From positions 62,001 through 126,000 of the forward strand of contig JAHDIH010000006.1 in the NCBI GenBank assembly GCA_020630875.1: a DNA stretch of 64,000 bases, written 5' to 3'. The notes under the pieces were generated by a model. That model had not been told where the DNA came from and searched no databases. It saw only the letters and a list, made by a program, of their open reading frames with translations. A program made the position numbers and the translations under genes. Shown here one piece after another: positions 17,204 to 27,513 of this stretch (its first letter is position 1; each line of letters begins with the position of its first letter). The stretch comes from Deltaproteobacteria bacterium (lineage in GTDB: Bacteria > Myxococcota_A > Polyangia > Haliangiales > Haliangiaceae).

Positions 17204-18156
17204 GACTTATGCTCTAGCTGGTTACTAATTTTATTTGCAAGAAAAGTGGATGACGTAGTAGCCAAAATTTGCACGAGTCCTTGCAGTAGGTTGGCGGGAG
17301 TCTCTTTGTACGCTGAGAGAAGTAGGCGATTGAGAGAAATTCCTTTGTCATGAACGTCAAAAACTTTTCCGCCAAGTTCGTCCCAGAAAAGTTCCCCTAG
17401 ATTGTCGGCTAAGTCCTTTCGCTCTTCTTCCGGAAACTGCGCAAGTGCGATGGTAATTACTCGGCTAGCTAGTGCGTCGGGGATTTTGGTGCGCGGCTTG
17501 GAGGCTTGCACTGAAGCGGCGAGTTTAGGTTGAGCCCCATGAACTATTCCTACGTGTTTCACTAACTTCCCGCTGGCAAAAATGTCCAACCTAATACCAA
17601 GCTCCGTTTTCTCAAAACAGGGCGCTAAAAAAAGCTGACGGTTGCTACCGTAGGCGATGTCGCCCAAGTAGGTTCTGATGGTGTTTCCCGCGCGGGTGAG
17701 CAAGCATCCGCCGTCAAACCACTCGGGTTCAAATGGTTGCGGGGTAAAGTCGACGTCGGGTATTACCGAAACGCCTTGCGGCGCGCATTCCCAATAGTCT
17801 TTGCTAAACAGTTTTCCTCCTTCCTCACCGGAAACCGATGGCGTAAACGAGGTAGTGAGAGAGTGAAACAATCCCAACGTTGGGTATGGGCCGGTGTACT
17901 TCAGCGGCGTTGTTGCGTTAGTGGCGAGTTCGTTGAGCAAAAATGTCCCGATACCTGGTGGTAAGCTGCCGGGACGGTCAATTGCAGGAATCGACTGCGG
18001 ATTTGACCAATCGACTTTGGAAATCTTAGCGACAGGATTGTCGTCTACGAGTATTTGCTCGACAGCGCCAAGGATGGGATGATCTTCTGCTGATTGCAGA
18101 GTGACAAAGCGATTACCTGGACATCTTAGGGGAAAGGGCACACGGCGATGTCGCAC
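17200..18156 (-). CDS. Hypothetical protein
   Basis: A 318-residue cytoplasmic-looking protein I do not recognise. It starts at GTG 18156, with a second GTG five codons later. The N-terminal part (RCPGNRFVTLQSAEDHP, residues 11-27) looks like the start of a folded domain. A mid region rich in Trp/Asp and two Cys (YWECAPQGVSVIPDVDF) follows, and the C-terminal 100 residues are predicted helical. No signal peptide or membrane helix is seen. It is convergent with aat and divergent from pntA. What it does cannot be inferred. Confidence 0.65.
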   Translation of the reverse strand: MRHRRVPFPLRCPGNRFVTLQSAEDHPILGAVEQILVDDNPVAKISKVDWSNPQSIPAIDRPGSLPPGIGTFLLNELATNATTPLKYTGPYPTLGLFHSLTTSFTPSVSGEEGGKLFSKDYWECAPQGVSVIPDVDFTPQPFEPEWFDGGCLLTRAGNTIRTYLGDIAYGSNRQLFLAPCFEKTELGIRLDIFASGKLVKHVGIVHGAQPKLAASVQASKPRTKIPDALASRVITIALAQFPEEERKDLADNLGELFWDELGGKVFDVHDKGISLNRLLLSAYKETPANLLQGLVQILATTSSTFLANKISNQLEHKS

Positions 18157-18278
18157 GTTTTGCGATCTGCGAAAAGGGGTTAAATGGCTTTGAACAACGA
18201 TCGGAGTGTATTAGACGGCTTTGCGACTTGCGTGCCTACATGACGTCGTGAAAAAACAAGGTATTGGAGGGCAAGTAC

Positions 18279-19826
18279 GTGAAAATAGGCGTTGTTAAAG
18301 AATTGATGGAGGGCGAAAACCGTGTGGCGATTTCCCCAACGGTTTCAGCAAAGTTAGTAAAAAAGGGCTTTGAGATAGCCGTAGAGCGAGGCGCGGGAAA
18401 CAATGCCGGCTTTACGGATGATGAATACAAAGCCGCAGGAGCGACAATTCATTCAAAGGGCGACGTGTGGTCGACTGCCGATGTCGTTGCCAAAATTAAT
18501 CCTCCGCAAGACGGCGAAATGGCTGGAATGAAGGATGGTGCCACCCTAATTTCTATTCTTGGTCCACGCCATGACAAAGAGATTCCTGGAAAGCTCGCTA
18601 AGCAAAACATTTCAACCATCGCGCTCGATGCGATTCCTCGAATTACCCGCGCACAGAAAATGGATATCTTAAGCTCGATGGCCAACATCGCTGGCTATCG
18701 GGCGGTGATTGAAGCAAGCCATCATTTTGGTAGCTTCTTTACTGGGCAAATTACAGCAGCCGGAAAAGTAGCACCGGCAAAAGTGTTAGTTATTGGTGCA
18801 GGAGTGGCGGGACTTGCGGCGCTTGGTGCTGCAAAAAGTCTTGGCGCTATTGTTCGCGCATTTGATACTCGCGAGGCCGCGGCCGAACAAGTAGAATCAC
18901 TCGGCGGGCAATTCTTACGACTTGAGTTTGAAGAGTCGGGAGAGGGGAAAGGCGGCTACGCCAAAGTAATGAGTAAAGAGTTTATCGATGCGGAAATGGC
19001 CCTTTTCCGCGAGCAAGCTCCTGAAGTTGATATTGTGATTACCACCGCACTAATTCCTGGACGGAAAGCACCGCTTCTGTGGACCAAAGACATGGTTGAG
19101 AAAATGAAGCCTGGCTCGGTAGTGGTAGATCTTGCGGCCACGCAAGGTGGTAACTGTGAAGTGACCCAAAACGGCCGTGTTGTAATTCACGACGGCGTCA
19201 AAGTGCTCGGCTTTTCTGACTTACCAAGTCGTATGGCTCGCGTTTCCAGTGAGCTATTTGGAACGAACATCTACCACCTACTCATGGAGATGGGGGGAGC
19301 CGAAGCATTCACCATTGACGAATCTAACGATGTGGTGAGGCAGGCGCTGGTGACTCGTGATGGGACTATCAAATGGCCACCTCCTGAGATGGACCACCCT
19401 AAGCCAGTCGTCCGAAAAGAACCTGAGCCGGAAGTTGTGGCAAAGAAGGAAGAGCCGAAAGCAAAGTTTCCGTGGCTGTCGATTTTTGCTTTAGGTTTTG
19501 TGGGACTGTGGTGCTACCTGCGGTTTGGTGATGTCTCCGTGTCGGCTGGTTCGGCTATGCTCCTTCAACAAATCACCGTTTTCGTTTTGGCGTGTTTTGT
19601 TGGCTGGCAGGTGGTGTGGAACGTTACTGCAGCCTTGCATACTCCCCTAATGGCGGTAACCAATGCCATTAGTGGAATCATTGTTGTTGGTGGCCTTCTT
19701 GGACAAACGTCTCATGATATGTCCGCTGCGGTGCTCGTGAGTGCTGCCGCTGTGTTTTTCGCAACCATTAATATTGCTGGCGGATTTTTCGTGACCCACC
19801 GCATGCTGAAGATGTTTAGGAAATAG
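18279..19826 (+). CDS. pntA: NAD(P) transhydrogenase subunit alpha
   Basis: Alpha subunit of the proton-pumping transhydrogenase that uses the proton gradient to reduce NADP+ with NADH. The start is GTG 18279: GGAGG at 18266-18270 is 8 nt upstream. A TTG at 18264 is not used because the ribosome site would fall inside the gene. 515 residues, as in E. coli PntA: an N-terminal AlaDH/PNT NAD-binding domain ([19 protein letters not shown]; nucleotide loop [22 protein letters not shown] written in part, [11 protein letters not shown] near 176-186) and four C-terminal membrane helices (about 405-505). pntB follows after 8 bp. Confidence 0.96.
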   Translation: MKIGVVKELMEGENRVAISPTVSAKLVKKGFEIAVERGAGNNAGFTDDEYKAAGATIHSKGDVWSTADVVAKINPPQDGEMAGMKDGATLISILGPRHDKEIPGKLAKQNISTIALDAIPRITRAQKMDILSSMANIAGYRAVIEASHHFGSFFTGQITAAGKVAPAKVLVIGAGVAGLAALGAAKSLGAIVRAFDTREAAAEQVESLGGQFLRLEFEESGEGKGGYAKVMSKEFIDAEMALFREQAPEVDIVITTALIPGRKAPLLWTKDMVEKMKPGSVVVDLAATQGGNCEVTQNGRVVIHDGVKVLGFSDLPSRMARVSSELFGTNIYHLLMEMGGAEAFTIDESNDVVRQALVTRDGTIKWPPPEMDHPKPVVRKEPEPEVVAKKEEPKAKFPWLSIFALGFVGLWCYLRFGDVSVSAGSAMLLQQITVFVLACFVGWQVVWNVTAALHTPLMAVTNAISGIIVVGGLLGQTSHDMSAAVLVSAAAVFFATINIAGGFFVTHRMLKMFRK

Positions 19827-19834
19827 GAGAAATC

Positions 19835-21295
19835 ATGATGAACTATGAAACAACTCTCGCAACACTTTCACCTATGCACGATAGTGGGATACTCGCACTC
19901 AGTTCTTTGGGACTTCCGACGCACGCAACCGTGGCTTATCTTGTTTCGGCGATACTTTTTATTCTTTCTCTGAGAGGGCTCTCCGATCAAGAGACATCCA
20001 GGCAAGGCAACTTATTCGGAATCTTTGGGATGATTATCGCTATTGTTGCGACTATTTCCTTGAACGAAATCGATGGCTATGGATTTATTGCTGCGGGTAT
20101 TGGCGGTGGTGCGCTAATCGGTTTCTTTATGGCGAAGCGGGTAGCAATGACGGCAATGCCTCAGCTAGTAGCACTTCTCCATAGCTTTGTGGGCCTTGCG
20201 GCGACCATGGTTGGTATTGGTCACTTCCTAGGTCATCATCCCGTCGACACCGTTACCGAAGTTGAGATTTTTATCGATGTGGTTATTGGAGCAATAACAT
20301 TCGCTGGGTCGGTGCTCGCCTTTTTGAAACTGAAGGGGTCTGTGTCAGGCAGCCCATTGCTACTACCTGGTCGACATATCTTAAATCTTGCTATGCTCGT
20401 CGGTCTTATCATCCTTGGTATTATGTTTGCGCGGTCTAGTTTTGACGATGCAATCATCTATCTCTTGATTGCTAGTGGCATCGCGTGTGTGCTTGGCTAC
20501 CATTTGGTAGCGGCAATCGGAGGAGCCGATATGCCGGTAGTTGTTTCCATGTTGAACAGCTATTCCGGATGGACTGCGGCAGCCGCAGGTTTCTTGTTGC
20601 ACAACGACCTTCTCATCATTACCGGAGCACTAGTGGGAAGTTCCGGCGCAATTCTCAGTTACATCATGTGTCGTGCGATGAATCGTTCGATCTGGAACGT
20701 GATCTTTGGCGGCTTTGGTGCCAAGCCTAAAAAGAGTTCAGCTGGCGCCGCAGATGCTCCCGAAGGTGAAGTAACGGAAACGAGCGTCGACGGCGTGGTG
20801 GAATTGCTAAAAGACGCTAAAGAGGTGGTCGTGGTTCCTGGTTACGGACTTGCGGTGGCGAGAGCTCAGCATGCCGTTAGGGAAATGGTGGAAATTCTAG
20901 CCAAGCAAAACATTAAGACAAGATTTGCGATTCATCCTGTTGCGGGACGACTTCCTGGGCATATGAACGTTCTGCTTGCAGAAGCCAACATCCCTTACGA
21001 TATCGTTTTGGAAATGGAAGAAATCAACGAAGACCTTCCCGAGACCGACGTGGTTTTAGTGATTGGTGCCAACGATATTGTGAATCCAGGCGCGCAAACC
21101 GATGAGTCCAGCCCGATCTATGGCATGCCAGTATTGGAAGTGTGGAAATCAAAGGCTGTGGTGGTGATGAAACGTTCGCGAAAGCCTGGCTATGCTGGCG
21201 TCGATAATCCGCTTTTCTACAAAGACAATACGGACCTACTATTTGGTGATGCTAAAGACAGTATGGAAAAAATAGTTGGCGTTCTTCGCGGCTAA
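19835..21295 (+). CDS. pntB: NAD(P) transhydrogenase subunit beta
   Basis: Beta subunit, 486 residues, with about eight to nine membrane helices (residues ~30-290) and a C-terminal NADP(H)-binding domain. [16 protein letters not shown] (about 337-352) is the NADP-binding loop, and [15 protein letters not shown] and [16 protein letters not shown] are conserved blocks. Two adjacent ATGs (19835, 19838) follow GGAG at 5 and 8 nt. It completes the PntAB pair and is followed after 85 bp by a flavin oxidoreductase that could use its NADPH (inference). Confidence 0.96.
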   Translation: MMNYETTLATLSPMHDSGILALSSLGLPTHATVAYLVSAILFILSLRGLSDQETSRQGNLFGIFGMIIAIVATISLNEIDGYGFIAAGIGGGALIGFFMAKRVAMTAMPQLVALLHSFVGLAATMVGIGHFLGHHPVDTVTEVEIFIDVVIGAITFAGSVLAFLKLKGSVSGSPLLLPGRHILNLAMLVGLIILGIMFARSSFDDAIIYLLIASGIACVLGYHLVAAIGGADMPVVVSMLNSYSGWTAAAAGFLLHNDLLIITGALVGSSGAILSYIMCRAMNRSIWNVIFGGFGAKPKKSSAGAADAPEGEVTETSVDGVVELLKDAKEVVVVPGYGLAVARAQHAVREMVEILAKQNIKTRFAIHPVAGRLPGHMNVLLAEANIPYDIVLEMEEINEDLPETDVVLVIGANDIVNPGAQTDESSPIYGMPVLEVWKSKAVVVMKRSRKPGYAGVDNPLFYKDNTDLLFGDAKDSMEKIVGVLRG

Positions 21296-21380
21296 TTGAA
21301 TGTACCGACCTCCGCAGCGAATTAGGCATAACCTGCCTGGCCCGACGTGGCCCACGAAATCGCAAGCGGAGGTTTCTACA

Positions 21381-22727
21381 TTGTTTTCCCCTATTAAATT
21401 GGGAAAGACTTCTGCAAGCGGCAGAAGTTGGGTGCCGGCAATGGTTCCTTGGCGAGCTACTGCTTCTGGGGAAGTTACGCAAGACGTTTTGGATTGGTAT
21501 CAAAGGTTTGCCAAGGGCAAGCCAGCGGTAATGGTGGTGGAGGCTACAGGGGTAGGGGACATTCCATCGGGGCCTCTGCTACGAATTAACCGCGATGAGT
21601 GCATCGAAGGTCTTTCCCAGATAGCCTCTGTCGTTCGTGAAGCATCAGGCGGGGAGACAAAGCTGCTGATCCAGTTGATAGACTTTTTGCCTATCAAGCG
21701 CAGGGTGACCGCAGAGAAATTTTTAACTAGGTACCTGAAATGGACCCACTCGCACCAACAGCGAATCGAGCCGTATTTAGTGTCAGGTGAGACCGCAAAA
21801 GAGTTGCTCCTCCGAATGCCAGAACTGTGCGATGTGGTCCTAACAAAAAGAGAACTAGAGGACATGAGGTATGGCTATCGACAACGCGTCACTGATGTTG
21901 ACGATTCTTACGTTCGTGAGCTGCCGGTACGTCTCCCTGAGCTTTTTGCGCAAGCAGCAAAGCGTGCTGTTGCTGCTGGGTTTGATGGGGTAGAAGTACA
22001 CGCGGCACATGCTTACACGTTGGCTTCCTTTCTTTCTGGAGAAAATTCTCGCACCGATGGTTATGGCAGCCACCGCAACGGACGATTGAAGTTGCCACTT
22101 GCTGTGTTGGAAGCTGTTCGAAAGGCTTGCGACAAAGCAATTGTTGGCATTCGAATGCTGGCGGAAGAAAAAATAAGAAATGGGATTGCCTTGGATGATG
22201 CGAAGTTTTATGCGGAGCACTTTGCTAAGGCTGGTGCCGATTACATTTCGTTGTCTACAGGAGGGAAATTTGAAGATGCCAAACAACCCAAAGTAGGTAG
22301 AGCGGCTTATCCCTATACCGGCCCCTCGGGCTACGAGTGCATGCCTAGTGTTTTTTCTGATGAGAAAGGGCCGTTTGGTCGCAACCTGGTAGCTATGGCG
22401 GAGATTCGAAAACACTTAAGAGCACGAGGCTTATCCATTCCCACTGTCGCATCGGGGGGACTATGCGACTTTCAGCAAATGGAACAACTGCTTACCGCAG
22501 GTCATGCGGACTTCGTGGCTTCGGCACGGCAAACGTTAGCGGACCCTGATTGGTTCCAAAAAATGAAGCGAGGGCTGGGAGATACCATTCGTCGCTGCGA
22601 CTTTACCAACTACTGTGAAGCACTAGACCAAAAGCACGAGAAAGTGACGTGCAAGAAGTGGGACCGTCTAGCGGACTCGGTTGTTCCTGTTGACAAACTA
22701 ACAGGAAGAAAGCTAACTGCGCCTTAG
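21381..22727 (+). CDS. NADH:flavin oxidoreductase, old yellow enzyme family
   Basis: FMN-dependent ene-reductase-like (beta/alpha)8 barrel of the OYE family. I place the start at TTG 21381, where GGAGG (21368-21372) is 8 nt upstream and the protein opens LFSPIKLGKT as family members do; a longer frame from 21300 has no such support. 448 residues. GFDGVEVHAAHAYTLASFLS (about 200-219) matches the substrate-binding His/Ala-His motif, and NSRTDGYGSHRNGRL follows. FVASARQTLADPDWFQKM marks the C-terminal phosphate-binding region, followed by several Cys. The substrate is unknown. The cyclophilin gene begins one base after the stop. Confidence 0.88.
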   Translation: MFSPIKLGKTSASGRSWVPAMVPWRATASGEVTQDVLDWYQRFAKGKPAVMVVEATGVGDIPSGPLLRINRDECIEGLSQIASVVREASGGETKLLIQLIDFLPIKRRVTAEKFLTRYLKWTHSHQQRIEPYLVSGETAKELLLRMPELCDVVLTKRELEDMRYGYRQRVTDVDDSYVRELPVRLPELFAQAAKRAVAAGFDGVEVHAAHAYTLASFLSGENSRTDGYGSHRNGRLKLPLAVLEAVRKACDKAIVGIRMLAEEKIRNGIALDDAKFYAEHFAKAGADYISLSTGGKFEDAKQPKVGRAAYPYTGPSGYECMPSVFSDEKGPFGRNLVAMAEIRKHLRARGLSIPTVASGGLCDFQQMEQLLTAGHADFVASARQTLADPDWFQKMKRGLGDTIRRCDFTNYCEALDQKHEKVTCKKWDRLADSVVPVDKLTGRKLTAP

Positions 22728-22728
22728 T

Positions 22729-23439
22729 ATGAGTTACCGCGGTGGAAGACATTCTCCTCATTTGATATTGCTAGGAGTGGCCGTGCTTGCCTGCACGAAA
22801 ACTCCTCACCAACACTGGCCGTCACCAGTACCGGTTGCCAAGGAAGAAGTCGTAAAGTCCGAAGCAGTAGCCGGACCACCCAAAGTCGGCGATCTTGAGG
22901 AATATACTAAGGATCTCTCTACTCGTGGTGAGTTAACGGCTAGGATTCATACGAGCAAAGGAACCATTCGTTGCGTATTGCTTCCAGACAAGGCTCCACT
23001 GGCCGTAGCAAACTTTGTCGGATTGGCTCGAGGCTTAAAAGCATGGAGGCATCCCAAAACCGAGAAAGTAGTATCTGGGCAACGGTTCTATGACGGGCTG
23101 GAGTTTCATCGGGTTATCGAAGGATTTATGATTCAAGGCGGAGACCCCTCAGGGACGGGACAGGGAGGACCAGGCTACAAATTCGAAAACGAGAACTTGG
23201 ATGGCAAGTTTGACATAGGTGGTCTTCTTGCGATGGCCAACGCGGGAAAGGACACTAACGGCAGTCAGTTTTTTATTACGGAAAACCCAACAACGTGGTT
23301 GAACAAAAGACACACCATTTTTGGAAAGTGTGGGAATCCTGAGGTGGTGAAGTCGATTGCACGAGTAGACAAAGGGCGCGACAATCGACCTACTGAAAAG
23401 CTACTGATCACGAGGGTAGGGATTGCCAAGGAAATATGA
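22729..23439 (+). CDS. Cyclophilin-type peptidyl-prolyl isomerase lipoprotein
   Basis: Periplasmic peptidyl-prolyl cis-trans isomerase, 236 residues. The signal ends VAVLAC, a lipobox, followed by a Pro/Ala-rich linker. The cyclophilin domain covers about residues 70-230: FHRVIEGFMIQGGDPSGTG (about 125-143), the NGSQFFIT block and HTIFGKC. The catalytic Arg of FHRV and the Phe/Gln of GSQFF are present. Its start is one base from the stop of the flavin oxidoreductase, so the two are an operon, though no functional link is evident. Confidence 0.93.
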   Translation: MSYRGGRHSPHLILLGVAVLACTKTPHQHWPSPVPVAKEEVVKSEAVAGPPKVGDLEEYTKDLSTRGELTARIHTSKGTIRCVLLPDKAPLAVANFVGLARGLKAWRHPKTEKVVSGQRFYDGLEFHRVIEGFMIQGGDPSGTGQGGPGYKFENENLDGKFDIGGLLAMANAGKDTNGSQFFITENPTTWLNKRHTIFGKCGNPEVVKSIARVDKGRDNRPTEKLLITRVGIAKEI

Positions 23440-23597
23440 GGGGCACGCGGTAGAGGCAGAAAAATATGGATGAGGTAATTCCGCAGCGCCACCTCCTCCA
23501 CAAACGAGTACGGCGAGATGGACCCAAAGTTTTCTAGTGCTACATTATGTATCGCAGACTCTAGGTATCTAGCGAAAGAGTCTGACGATGGTTGGAC

Positions 23598-24065
23598 CTA
23601 TACTAGGTCTTTGGACTTTATGTGCTCTAGAAGTCCCTCACAGCCTCGCCTGCAGATTTCAAATACCTTCTGAAACCCATCATCGCCACCATAATACGGA
23701 TCGGGGACGGCAGCACTTTTGGGAGATGAGTCATCAAAGTCACGAAGAAGGTGTATTGTTTTGCCGCCGGCAAGGAGTGACAAGTCGTCCTTGTTATTTA
23801 GGTCCATAGCGATGATGTAATCAAAGTTGTCTGCATCATCAGCGGTAAACTTTCTCGACCTACTGAGGATGGTGATGCCATGCGACGCTGCGGTTTCTCG
23901 GGAGCGTTTGTCGGCTTTCTCCCCCACGTGGTATCCGGCCGTACCAGCACTCTCGACTTGAAAGCTATCGCTAAGATTGGCTTTCTCCACTAGGTCTAGA
24001 AATATGGCCTCGGCCGTGGGAGAGCGGCATATGTTCCCCAGACAAACAAAACAAACTTTCACCAT
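23598..24065 (-). CDS. Low-molecular-weight protein-tyrosine phosphatase
   Basis: Cytoplasmic phosphotyrosine phosphatase of about 155 residues. The catalytic P-loop CLGNICRS (residues 8-15 from the chosen start) fits C(X)5R(S/T) and the general-acid loop is DPYYGGDDGF (about 125-134). I take ATG 24065 (MVKVCFVCLGNICR), which is the usual family start; a longer frame would add MGHSHS. It lies 42 bp downstream of htpX on the same strand. Substrates could be tyrosine-phosphorylated proteins, but no tyrosine kinase is in the window. Confidence 0.92.
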   Translation of the reverse strand: MVKVCFVCLGNICRSPTAEAIFLDLVEKANLSDSFQVESAGTAGYHVGEKADKRSRETAASHGITILSRSRKFTADDADNFDYIIAMDLNNKDDLSLLAGGKTIHLLRDFDDSSPKSAAVPDPYYGGDDGFQKVFEICRRGCEGLLEHIKSKDLV

Positions 24066-24107
24066 TGAATGACTATGCCCCAACTTGATTATTGCTACAA
24101 AGGTTAG

Positions 24108-24947
24108 TTAGCCAACTTGCATTTCCATTAGCCGACGAACGCGTTCTGGAATGGGCGGGTGAGTGGAGAAGAACTTCCTCATTCCTGCTCCTGATAATGG
24201 ATTGGAGATGTAGAGACTGGCACTGGCCGGATTGGTTTGTAGTGCACCCAGGGTCTGCTGAAGGTTACCGCCGTTCAACTTGGAAAGCGCTGACGCTAGC
24301 GCTTCCGGGTCTCCACAGATCTCGGCGCCGGTTTTGTCGGCGATGTATTCTCTGGAACGCGAAATAGCGAACTGAATGATAGAGCCTGCAATCGGAGCGA
24401 CCATCGCAAGGATCATAAGCCCTGGACCACCACCTCGTCTTCTGGAACTTCTACCACCAAACATAAAGCCCATTTGAGCTATCAGAGAAATAGCGGAGGC
24501 AGCCATAGTTGCGATGGATGCAATGAGGATGTCTCGGTTCTTGATGTGGGCGAGTTCATGAGCGATCACCCCGCGGAGTTCGCGCTCCGTCAACAGTTGC
24601 TGAATGCCAGTGGTCACCGCGACAACACCTTTGGACGGGTTCCTTCCTGTTGCGAACGCATTGGGGGCGGGATCGCTTACTACGAATACTTTAGGTTTTG
24701 GGATCTCGGCCTTTACCGATAGTTCTTCGACCATTCTGTGAAGCTCGGGTGCTTCTTCAGGCGTGACTTGTTTCGCTCGGTTCATCTTTAGAACCATTTT
24801 GTCGCTAAAGTAGTAGCCGAAGATATTCATCGCTACAGCGCCCACTCCAAAGAGCCACCAATGGTCAGGAGCGACCATGCGCCCAAAGACAACAAGTAAA
24901 GCGGATAGACCGCCCAAAAACACTACTGTTTTGAGTTGGTTGTTCAC
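24108..24947 (-). CDS. htpX: Zinc metalloprotease HtpX
   Basis: Membrane-bound M48 peptidase for quality control of inner-membrane proteins. 279 residues, with two N-terminal hydrophobic segments (about 8-50). The zinc site HELAH is in RGVIAHELAHIKNRD (about 130-144), two further hydrophobic segments lie around 150-195, and the third ligand Glu is in SREYIADK. The conserved NAFATGRNP block precedes the HELAH motif. The C-terminal STHPPIPERVRRL is typical of the family. LMW-PTP follows downstream on the same strand. Confidence 0.96.
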   Translation of the reverse strand: MNNQLKTVVFLGGLSALLVVFGRMVAPDHWWLFGVGAVAMNIFGYYFSDKMVLKMNRAKQVTPEEAPELHRMVEELSVKAEIPKPKVFVVSDPAPNAFATGRNPSKGVVAVTTGIQQLLTERELRGVIAHELAHIKNRDILIASIATMAASAISLIAQMGFMFGGRSSRRRGGGPGLMILAMVAPIAGSIIQFAISRSREYIADKTGAEICGDPEALASALSKLNGGNLQQTLGALQTNPASASLYISNPLSGAGMRKFFSTHPPIPERVRRLMEMQVG

Positions 24948-25031
24948 AGTATCAAATGTAAGCTTTGCACCTAGGTTGGCAAGGGCTATTCCGTCAAAAG
25001 AAGCAGTTTCGAGCTATCTTAGGGTGTTTTT

Positions 25032-25823
25032 ATGAAACTTGTAACTAATGTGGTTTGTCCTTCGTCTATGGGAACCTACGTCGTTTTTTTGCACGGTATT
25101 CTCGGCAGGGGAAGTAACTGGCGCACGATAGCCCGCAAAGTGGGTCAGGTCAGTGGCGTGGGAACGATGACCGTAGACCTGACCAATCATGGCGGCTCCC
25201 TTGGAGGCGTTCGCCCGCTTACGATTCAGGCAACCGCTAAAGATGTGATCGAAACGCTCGCCGCGGAGTCGGTCGAATGCAGAGCGGTGGTCGGTCATAG
25301 TTTTGGTGGTAAGGTTGCCATGTTAGTAGCCAGTCAAACCACGGAAGTGGAATCGCTATGGATGCTAGATTCATCGCCATCTCTTCGGACTTCCCAAAGC
25401 GCTGAAGAAGTCTATCGAGTCGTTCGCTACGCTCAATCTCTAGCGGGCCGAAAGTTTGAGTCTCGAAATGCCGGTGTAGCGTTGATGGTATCAGACGGTT
25501 TTACCCGTCCTCTGGCGATGTGGTTTGCGATGAACCTTATCAAAAGTGGTAGTGCTTTCGAACTGTCTATCGATCCTAAAGCGACCGAACAGCAGTTGCT
25601 GAGTTACTTGCAACTTGACGGTTGGCAACTGCCACTAGATGGCGTTGCTTGTCATTTGGTGCGGGCGGAGAATTCGCCGGTAGTGCTGCAAGAAGACCTC
25701 GGTCTTGCAGAAGGTAAAGGCTGGCACAATCATTTGGTTCATGATGCAGGGCATTGGCTTCATGCCGATCAACCGAAAGTGTTGGTTGAGATGCTTACGC
25801 GGGGGATCTCCGGTGGAGTATGA
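25032..25823 (+). CDS. Alpha/beta hydrolase
   Basis: Cytoplasmic serine hydrolase of 263 residues, similar in layout to the small esterases of the YbfF type. The oxyanion motif LHGILGRGSNW (about 19-29), the nucleophile elbow VVGHSFGGKVAM (about 89-100) and the catalytic His in HDAGHWLHAD (about 240-249) are visible. The substrate cannot be predicted. The end overlaps the sfsA start by 11 bp, placing it first in a hydrolase-sfsA-def-SRPBCC run. Confidence 0.9.
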   Translation: MKLVTNVVCPSSMGTYVVFLHGILGRGSNWRTIARKVGQVSGVGTMTVDLTNHGGSLGGVRPLTIQATAKDVIETLAAESVECRAVVGHSFGGKVAMLVASQTTEVESLWMLDSSPSLRTSQSAEEVYRVVRYAQSLAGRKFESRNAGVALMVSDGFTRPLAMWFAMNLIKSGSAFELSIDPKATEQQLLSYLQLDGWQLPLDGVACHLVRAENSPVVLQEDLGLAEGKGWHNHLVHDAGHWLHADQPKVLVEMLTRGISGGV

Positions 25824-26511
25824 TTCTCCCTTAATTGAGGCCTTGCTTGTTAAACGCTACAAACGTTTTCTGGCGGATTGTCGGCTCCCTTCTGGAGAGG
25901 TGGTGACAGCTCATTGCGCCAATCCCGGTTCGATGAAGACTTGTTTGCAGGAAGAGGGGCGTGTTTGGCTATCCGAAAGTTCCAATCCAAAGCGTAAGCT
26001 GAAGTACAGCTGGGAAATAGCGGAGGTTTCCGGGAGTTTGATTAACATCAATACATCGAGAACCAACGCCGTAGTTAAAGAAGGCCTTCTTTCCGGCATA
26101 GTTAAGGAATTTGACTTTGCTTATGAGTTGAAAAGCGAAGTGAAAATTGGAGATTCACGCTTGGACTTCATGCTTGCGTCAAAAGATCAAAATTTTTATG
26201 TGGAAGTGAAGAATGTAACCATGGCTGGTACAGGTGATGGCGAGTTGCTTTTTCCAGACTCCGTCACCAAGCGGGGAACCAAACATCTAAACGAACTGAT
26301 CAAGATTGTTGAAGGTGGCGGAAAAGCAGCGATGCTTTATTGCTGTAGTCGAAGTGGGACCCATAGCATGCGACCAGCTACAGATATTGACCCTCTTTAT
26401 TCGCAAACGTTGACGCAGGCAAAAGAATCTGGTGTCTTAGTTCTCGCGTATGGCTGTATTATTACCCCTCAAGAGCTCAAGCTTGATAAACCTGTCGATG
26501 TAATTCTATGA
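25813..26511 (+). CDS. sfsA: DNA/RNA nuclease SfsA family
   Basis: 232 residues from GTG 25813, which has GGGGGA close upstream and gives the normal family start VEYDSPLIEALLVKRYKRFL. A longer frame into the hydrolase gene is spurious. The OB-like N-terminal part is followed by CANPGSMKTCL (about 37-47). The PD-(D/E)xK nuclease core is seen as SRLDFML and YVEVKNVTMA (about 115-142), then FPDSVTKRGTKHL. SfsA was named for sugar fermentation stimulation and has reported nuclease activity. It overlaps def by four bases. Confidence 0.94.
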   Translation: MEYDSPLIEALLVKRYKRFLADCRLPSGEVVTAHCANPGSMKTCLQEEGRVWLSESSNPKRKLKYSWEIAEVSGSLININTSRTNAVVKEGLLSGIVKEFDFAYELKSEVKIGDSRLDFMLASKDQNFYVEVKNVTMAGTGDGELLFPDSVTKRGTKHLNELIKIVEGGGKAAMLYCCSRSGTHSMRPATDIDPLYSQTLTQAKESGVLVLAYGCIITPQELKLDKPVDVIL

Positions 26512-27053
26512 CGGTTCGAAGTATCGCTCAGCGGGGAAACAAAGTTCTTTCTTTGCTTGCGGCAAAAGTAGAGTTTCCCGATGCAACTTTGGCTCAGCTG
26601 GTGGAAGACTTACGAGACACCATGATTCATGCCTCAGGCGCTGGAATTGCAGCACCTCAAATTGGAGTAAGTAAACAAGTTTGCATCGTCGAGGTCAGGA
26701 AAAATCCACGTTATCCGTATTTCCCTGAGATTCCGAGAGTCGTTTTAGTTAATCCTTCTTGGCGCGCCACGTCTGACAGTAGGTTTGAACACTATGAAGG
26801 GTGTTTGAGCGTTCCGCAGTTGCGCGGCAAGGTTATGCGAAATACAGATATTGTGGTGAATTACTGGGACGTTGATGGCAAAAGTCACTCCTTTGAAACA
26901 CAAGGAATTGCCGCGGCAGTGTTTCAGCACGAAATCGATCATTTGTTGGGCGAGTTGTTCATAGATAAGGCGTTTGACGTTTGCAGTGAGAAAGAGTTTT
27001 TTGAAAACAAGGTCCAGGAGTACCAGGCCTACTTACAAAAAGTACTATCATGA
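26508..27053 (+). CDS. def: Peptide deformylase
   Basis: Removes the formyl group from nascent N-terminal Met. 181 residues with all three family motifs: GAGIAAPQIGV (about 44-54; motif 1 GxGxAAxQ), EGCLSVP (about 96-102; metal Cys) and QHEIDHL (about 143-149; two metal His and the catalytic Glu). The ATG overlaps the sfsA stop (ATGA). The genome's fmt gene is not in this window. Confidence 0.96.
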   Translation: MTVRSIAQRGNKVLSLLAAKVEFPDATLAQLVEDLRDTMIHASGAGIAAPQIGVSKQVCIVEVRKNPRYPYFPEIPRVVLVNPSWRATSDSRFEHYEGCLSVPQLRGKVMRNTDIVVNYWDVDGKSHSFETQGIAAAVFQHEIDHLLGELFIDKAFDVCSEKEFFENKVQEYQAYLQKVLS

Positions 27054-27096
27054 TTCTGCCGTTGCACGAGTGTGTTCTACATGTTACCGCCGGTGC

Positions 27097-27513
27097 ATGA
27101 ACTCAGTGGAAGCAATTCTCTTGAAGGCAAACATTGAATTAGCATGGGATTGTTGGAGCGACTCTGAAAAGCTACAAGAATGGTTTTTTCCAAACAGCTG
27201 TGCAAGGTGCTTGATTGCAAACCACGATTTTCGAGTTGGGGGAAACTTTGACTACAGAATGGAAACTCAAGATGGTAGCGGCGCGAGTAACTTCAGTGGA
27301 CGCTTTACCGAAATCGAAGAACGCCAAAGAATTATGATGGAGACTGACGACGCGAGAGTTCTCTATCTTACGTTCTTCGAAAGTGATGAAGATGAAATTG
27401 AAGTGACACTTTGTTTTGAAGAATCTACGGAAATTCCGGCTGAAGAACAGCTGGAAGAATGGCAGCAAATACTAACTCGATTCGAAACCGTAGTTTCGCA
27501 ATACACACCGTAG
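27097..27513 (+). CDS. SRPBCC (START-like/AHSA1-type) protein
   Basis: 138-residue hydrophobic-pocket protein of the SRPBCC superfamily. ATG 27097 opens MNSVEAILLKANIELAWDCW, the usual first strand and helix. EKLQEWFFP and VGGNFDYRM (about 28-60) are typical of the AHSA1-like branch, and strands in VLYLTFFESDEDEIEV follow, then a C-terminal long helix. A 20-bp tandem duplication at 27487-27526 changes the last residues to SQYTP. Without it the frame would end SQCTSDDC at a TAG overlapping the purT stop. Ligand unknown. Confidence 0.82.
   Translation: MNSVEAILLKANIELAWDCWSDSEKLQEWFFPNSCARCLIANHDFRVGGNFDYRMETQDGSGASNFSGRFTEIEERQRIMMETDDARVLYLTFFESDEDEIEVTLCFEESTEIPAEEQLEEWQQILTRFETVVSQYTP

Noticed and set aside
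23555-23584. Inverted repeat CAGACTCT / AGAGTCTG between convergent genes
   Set aside because: Loop of 14 nt and no T run; it could be a weak terminator for either side but the evidence is insufficient.
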